Below are positions 60,548 through 64,000 of a stretch of DNA of 64,000 nt, piece by piece. The notes beneath the pieces were generated by a model. It saw only the letters and a program-made list of their open reading frames with translations. It had not been told where the DNA came from and did no database searches. This DNA comes from Bufo bufo (taxonomy: Eukaryota; Chordata; Amphibia; Anura; Bufonidae): NCBI RefSeq assembly GCF_905171765.1, contig NC_053391.1, positions 148,495,917-148,559,916 on the forward strand, given 5' to 3'. The first letter of the stretch is position 1. Every line of letters begins with the position of its first letter. A program made the translations under genes and the position numbers.

Positions 60548-62530
60548 GAAAATAGGTAGTTTCAGACATTGTTCAGAAGAACAGGGTACCTTGATTAAAA
60601 AGTTTATTGGAGAGGGGAAAACATATAAAGAAGTGCAGAAAGTAATAGGCTGCTCTGCTAAAATAATCGCAAATGCTTTAAAATGGCAACCAAAACCTGG
60701 AAGATGTGGAAGAAAGCGAAAAACTCCCATTCAAATGGATAGAATAATAGCCAAAATGGCAAGGACTCAGCCAACAATCAGCTCAAGGAAGATCAAAGAA
60801 GGTCTAAAGTTACCTGTGAGTACTGTTACAATTAGAAGACGCCTATGTGTCACGGTGAGGAGTGGGGGAAATCCCCACCATGCGGTGTCAAAGGGTAAAA
60901 GGGGATCAGCCTGGCCAAAAGGATTGATAAGGGAGCAGGTCACCTCCTACAGCGTCCCTAATCCTCTCCCTAACTCCTCACCGTATGAGCGGACCCCGAT
61001 GGTAGGACGGCTCATACTCTGGATTCCTAGAGACCCTGAGTCGCCCTGGTAATCCCTCACCAAGGAACCGGGAAGAGACGACCTGTTCATCCCAGTCATG
61101 GAGGAACAGGAGTCTCTATCTGAGGCCAGGCTGCAAGGAGAGGGGAACACATACAGCATATGAAGTTGGCAGGTAAGCGAAACCCATAACACACATACCT
61201 GCCACAGACACACTGACTGGAACCCGTGCACAAGTGCTGCTGTCCACACAAACATAAAAGGACACAGCACAAACCACAACAACACAGGAACCCAGGACAC
61301 CCATAGCTGCAACAAACGTGAGACAGGGGAATGTCTAGCAAACATGCTGGACACCAAACATCACCAGCCATGTAACACAACACAAAACATACAACACCCT
61401 GAACATAACCCACACAAACCAAAAGATAAGAAGAGAAATAGACACCATAATAACATCAATGACCACAAGGGTGGCCCTCACTGGACAGATGGTAAAAGCT
61501 AAGAACAGTGAACCACCAGCATACACCAAGGCTGGAGGAACACTGAGCTTCAGGCATCCAGCAAAGGCTAAATAGCCCAAGCAGCCCCACCCACACATAA
61601 ACACAGTGTTCACAAAACACTAGGAAGGGAGTTAACCCTTCCAACACCAGACAGAGTAAGGAAGCACTGAAAGGGGAAGTGCACACACAAGCATACCAAA
61701 CCACACGTTACCACCGGCAACAGCATGCGTGGCAACCATGTCACGGCAATCACCCAGATAGCCGAGACATTGCTACCGCATGCTCACACAGCAACACATT
61801 GCCGCGGGCAACAGCAAGTGTGGCAACAGTGTCACAGCGCAAACCAAAGGCCGTGACACTATGTGAAGCCACGCTATCTGCAAGAAGCCCCCGCAAAGTC
61901 CCACTGTTGAAAAAAAGACATGTGCTGAAGAAGTTACAATTTGCCAAAGAGCACATTGACTGGCCTAAAGAGACAATTAGTGGACTGATGAAAGTAAGAT
62001 TGCTCTTTCTGGGTCTAGTGGCCGGAGACATTTTGTTAGATGACCCCCCAAACACTGAATTCAAGCCACAGTACACTGTGAAGCATGGTGGCGCAAGTAT
62101 CATGATATGGGGATGTTTTGGGCCTATTTATCGCATACCAGGGATCATGGATCAGTTTGAATACATCAGAATACTTGAAGAAGTCATGCTGCCTTATGCT
62201 GAAGAGGAAATGCTCTTGAAATGAGTGTACCAACAAGACAACGACCTGAAACACACCAGTAAACGTGCAACATCTTGGTTCCAGACCAACAAGATTGACG
62301 TTATGAAGTGGTCAGCCCAATCCCCGGATCTTAATCCAATAGAAAACTTGTGGGGTGACATCAAAAATGCAGTTTCTGAGGCAAAACCAAGAAATAGAGA
62401 AGAACTGTGGAATGTAATCCAATCATCCTGGGCTGGAATACCTGTTCACAGGTGCCAGAAGTTGGTTGACTCCATGCAACACAGATGTACAGCAGTTCTC
62501 AGAAACAGTGGTTATAAAACTAAATATTAG
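60548..62530 (+). pseudogene. Tc1 transposase, split by an insertion
   Basis: The HTH part (60591-60847) reads [20 protein letters not shown] and [20 protein letters not shown]. The frame is interrupted at 60848-61858, then resumes with EATLSARSPRKVPLLKKRH and YTVKHGGASIMIWGCFG. A stop at 62222-62224 precedes the last part (62225-62530), with YQQDNDLKHTSKRATSWF (Asp) and [14 protein letters not shown] (Glu), ending GYKTKY. Confidence 0.92.
60848..61858. mobile_element. TG...CA element, 1011 bp, TSD CTATG (solo-LTR-like)
   Basis: It begins TGTCACGG and ends CCGTGACA, flanked by CTATG at 60843-60847 and 61859-61863. Removing it and one CTATG restores the Tc1 frame. The 5-bp duplication and TG/CA ends fit an LTR. 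No coding capacity, and no clear TATA or polyadenylation signal was seen. Confidence 0.75.
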
Positions 62531-62794
62531 TTAAGTGATTCAAAGGAAAGCAAAATCTTCAAACATTTTTCAGTTTATATAGTGAATGTTTGAGTTTGTA
62601 AAGAAGAATACAAACACTGCTATTTTTTTATAGTCTAATATTCACTTTTCTTAATTTTTTTTAGAGGAACAACACAAATTTGATATTTTTATTCATGTTT
62701 TGATTTGGAATAGAATGTGTAGTGTCCCCAATGCATTTGTGTGTATGGAAATAAAAGGTATTAGAAGGATTTTGAGCTTTATTCACTTTTTTAA

Positions 62795-64000
62795 CCACTT
62801 CACATCTGGGCCATTTGCCCCCTTCCAGACCAGGCCTAATTTAGCAAATCTGACATATCTCACTTTATGTGGTAATAACTTTGGAACGCTTTTACTTATC
62901 CATGCCATTCAGAGATTGTATTTCATGATAGTCATAAATTTGAGTCAATATATTTCACCTTTATTTATGAAAAAATCCCAAATTTACCAAAAATTTGGAA
63001 ACATTCATAATTTTTAAAAATTTCTATTTCTCTGCTTTTAAAACAGAATGTGATACCTCATAAAATATTTATTACTTAACATTCCCCATATGTCTACTTT
63101 ATGTTGGCATCATTTTGGAAATATAATTACATTTTTTAGGACGTTAGAAGGCCTAGAAGTTTCGAAGCAATTCTTAACATGTTTAAGAAAATTGCCAAAA
63201 CCCACTTTTTAAGGACCAGTTCAGGTCTGAATTCACTTTGTGGGGCTTACATAGGGGATACCCCCATTAATGACACCATTGTAGAAACCACACCCCTCAA
63301 GTTACTTAAAACTGATTTTACAAACTTTGTTAACCCTTTAGGCGTTCCACAAGAATTAAAGAAAAATGGAGATCAAATTTTTGGCAGATTTTCCATTTTA
63401 ATCCAATTTTTTCTTTAACACATCGAGGGTTAACAGCCAAACAAAACACATTATTTATTACCCAGATTCTGCGGTTTACAGAAACACCCCACATGTGGTC
63501 ATAAACTTTTGTATGAGCACACGGCAGGGCGCAGAAGAAAAGGAGCGCCACATGGTTTTTAGATGCCATGTCCCATTTGAAGCCCCCCTGATGCACCCTT
63601 ACAGTAGAAACTCTCAAAAAGTGACCCCATTTTGGAAACTAGGGGATAAGGTGCCAATTTTATTGGTACTATTTTTGGGTACATATGATATTTTGATCAT
63701 TCATTATAACACTTTATGGGGCTCGGTGACCAAAAATTGGTTGTTTTAGCACAGTTTTTATTCATTTATTTTTACAGCGTTCACCTGAGGGGTTCGGTCA
63801 AGTGACATTTTTTTAGAGCAGATCGTTACGGACGTGGCGATACCTAATATGTATACTTTTGCTTATTTATTAAAGTTTTACACAATAATAGCATTTTTGA
63901 AACAAAAAATTATGTTTTAATGTGTCCATGTTCTGACAGCTATAATTTTTTATTTTTATTTTTTCAATGATTTTCTTATGTAGGGGCTCATTTTTTGCGG
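62795..64000 (+). mobile_element. Left part of a TTAA element, runs off window
   Basis: TTAA at 62791-62794 is followed by CCACTTCACATCTGGGCC, similar to the CCACCTC start at 52392. The interior has ACACCCCACATGTGGTCAT, GTGACCCCATTTTGGAAAC and TTCACCTGAGGGGTT, blocks shared with 36340-36790 and, in part, with 54420-58310. No gene. Confidence 0.78.

Larger units (their letters stand above)
60209..62790 (+). mobile_element. Tc1/mariner element, right end cut
   Basis: It starts with CAGTTGTGTTCAAAATAATA after TA (60207-60208), with an inner copy of TTCAAAATAATAGCAGTG at 60402. The right-hand copies are degraded (CACTGCTATTTTTTTATAG, 62617), and the terminus is replaced by the TTAA element at 62791. 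A TG...CA element is inserted at 60848. Confidence 0.88.

Noticed and set aside
61096..61704. Cys/Val-rich minus-strand frames suggesting membrane proteins
   Set aside because: They lie within the TG...CA insertion, overlap each other in several frames and show no conserved features.

Overview
The window looks like repeat-packed intergenic DNA from an amphibian, most likely a frog or toad. The basis is its repeat content: many Tc1/mariner copies, several hAT elements carrying subterminal tandem arrays, TTAA-flanked elements with palindromic interiors, PIF/Harbinger MITEs with 3-bp TWA target duplications, a BEL/Pao retrotransposon and spliceosomal introns. These match repeat types I know from anuran genomes; the species assignment is inference. 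I found no intact host gene and no tRNA gene. Nearly all coding sequence is broken transposase or retrotransposon protein.

Layout. 1-283 is the end of a TTAA element whose inverted sister is at 52392-58387. 284-15877 is one large hAT element (A): broken transposase 6989-9699, tandem arrays on both sides, and insertions of a Tc1 (359-1810), a fold-back MITE (2321-3129) and a 601-bp-unit satellite array with an internal inversion (11612-14997). Its 3' part also holds an antisense 18S rRNA fragment (15103-15236) and a second copy of the transposase C-terminus. 16770-18376 is a Tc1. 18391-24734 is an hAT shell with a 7-of-8 matching target duplication, filled by a truncated BEL/Pao element. 25566-32760 is a patchwork of Tc1 copies, hAT relics and a 956-bp Harbinger MITE.

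32764-52010 is a nested stack. An hAT (B) transposase (33506-35382) is followed by a four-exon Harbinger-type Myb/SANT gene on the minus strand (exons between 51683 and 36027). Its middle intron is stretched to about 13 kb by a Tc1, itself split by hAT C (38101-48251), which in turn hosts a nearly intact Tc1 (45679-47299) and a hairpin element (43001-44723) with a hammerhead-ribozyme-like motif on the minus strand at 43727-43802. Another Tc1 (48739-50338) and a Harbinger MITE (50700-51012) lie in the same gene.

52392-58387 is a 6-kb TTAA element made almost entirely of tandem and palindromic repeats (173/191-bp units, then 774-bp double palindromes). 58392-60206 is quiet. 60209-62790 is a Tc1 split by a TG...CA element (60848-61858) and cut on the right by another TTAA element that runs off the window.

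The most interesting signals are the hammerhead-like ribozyme in the hairpin element, the antisense 18S fragment inside an hAT, the recurring architecture of hAT transposases bracketed by satellite-like arrays, the inverted 601-bp array flanked by a 13-bp direct repeat, and the exploded but phase-consistent Harbinger Myb gene.
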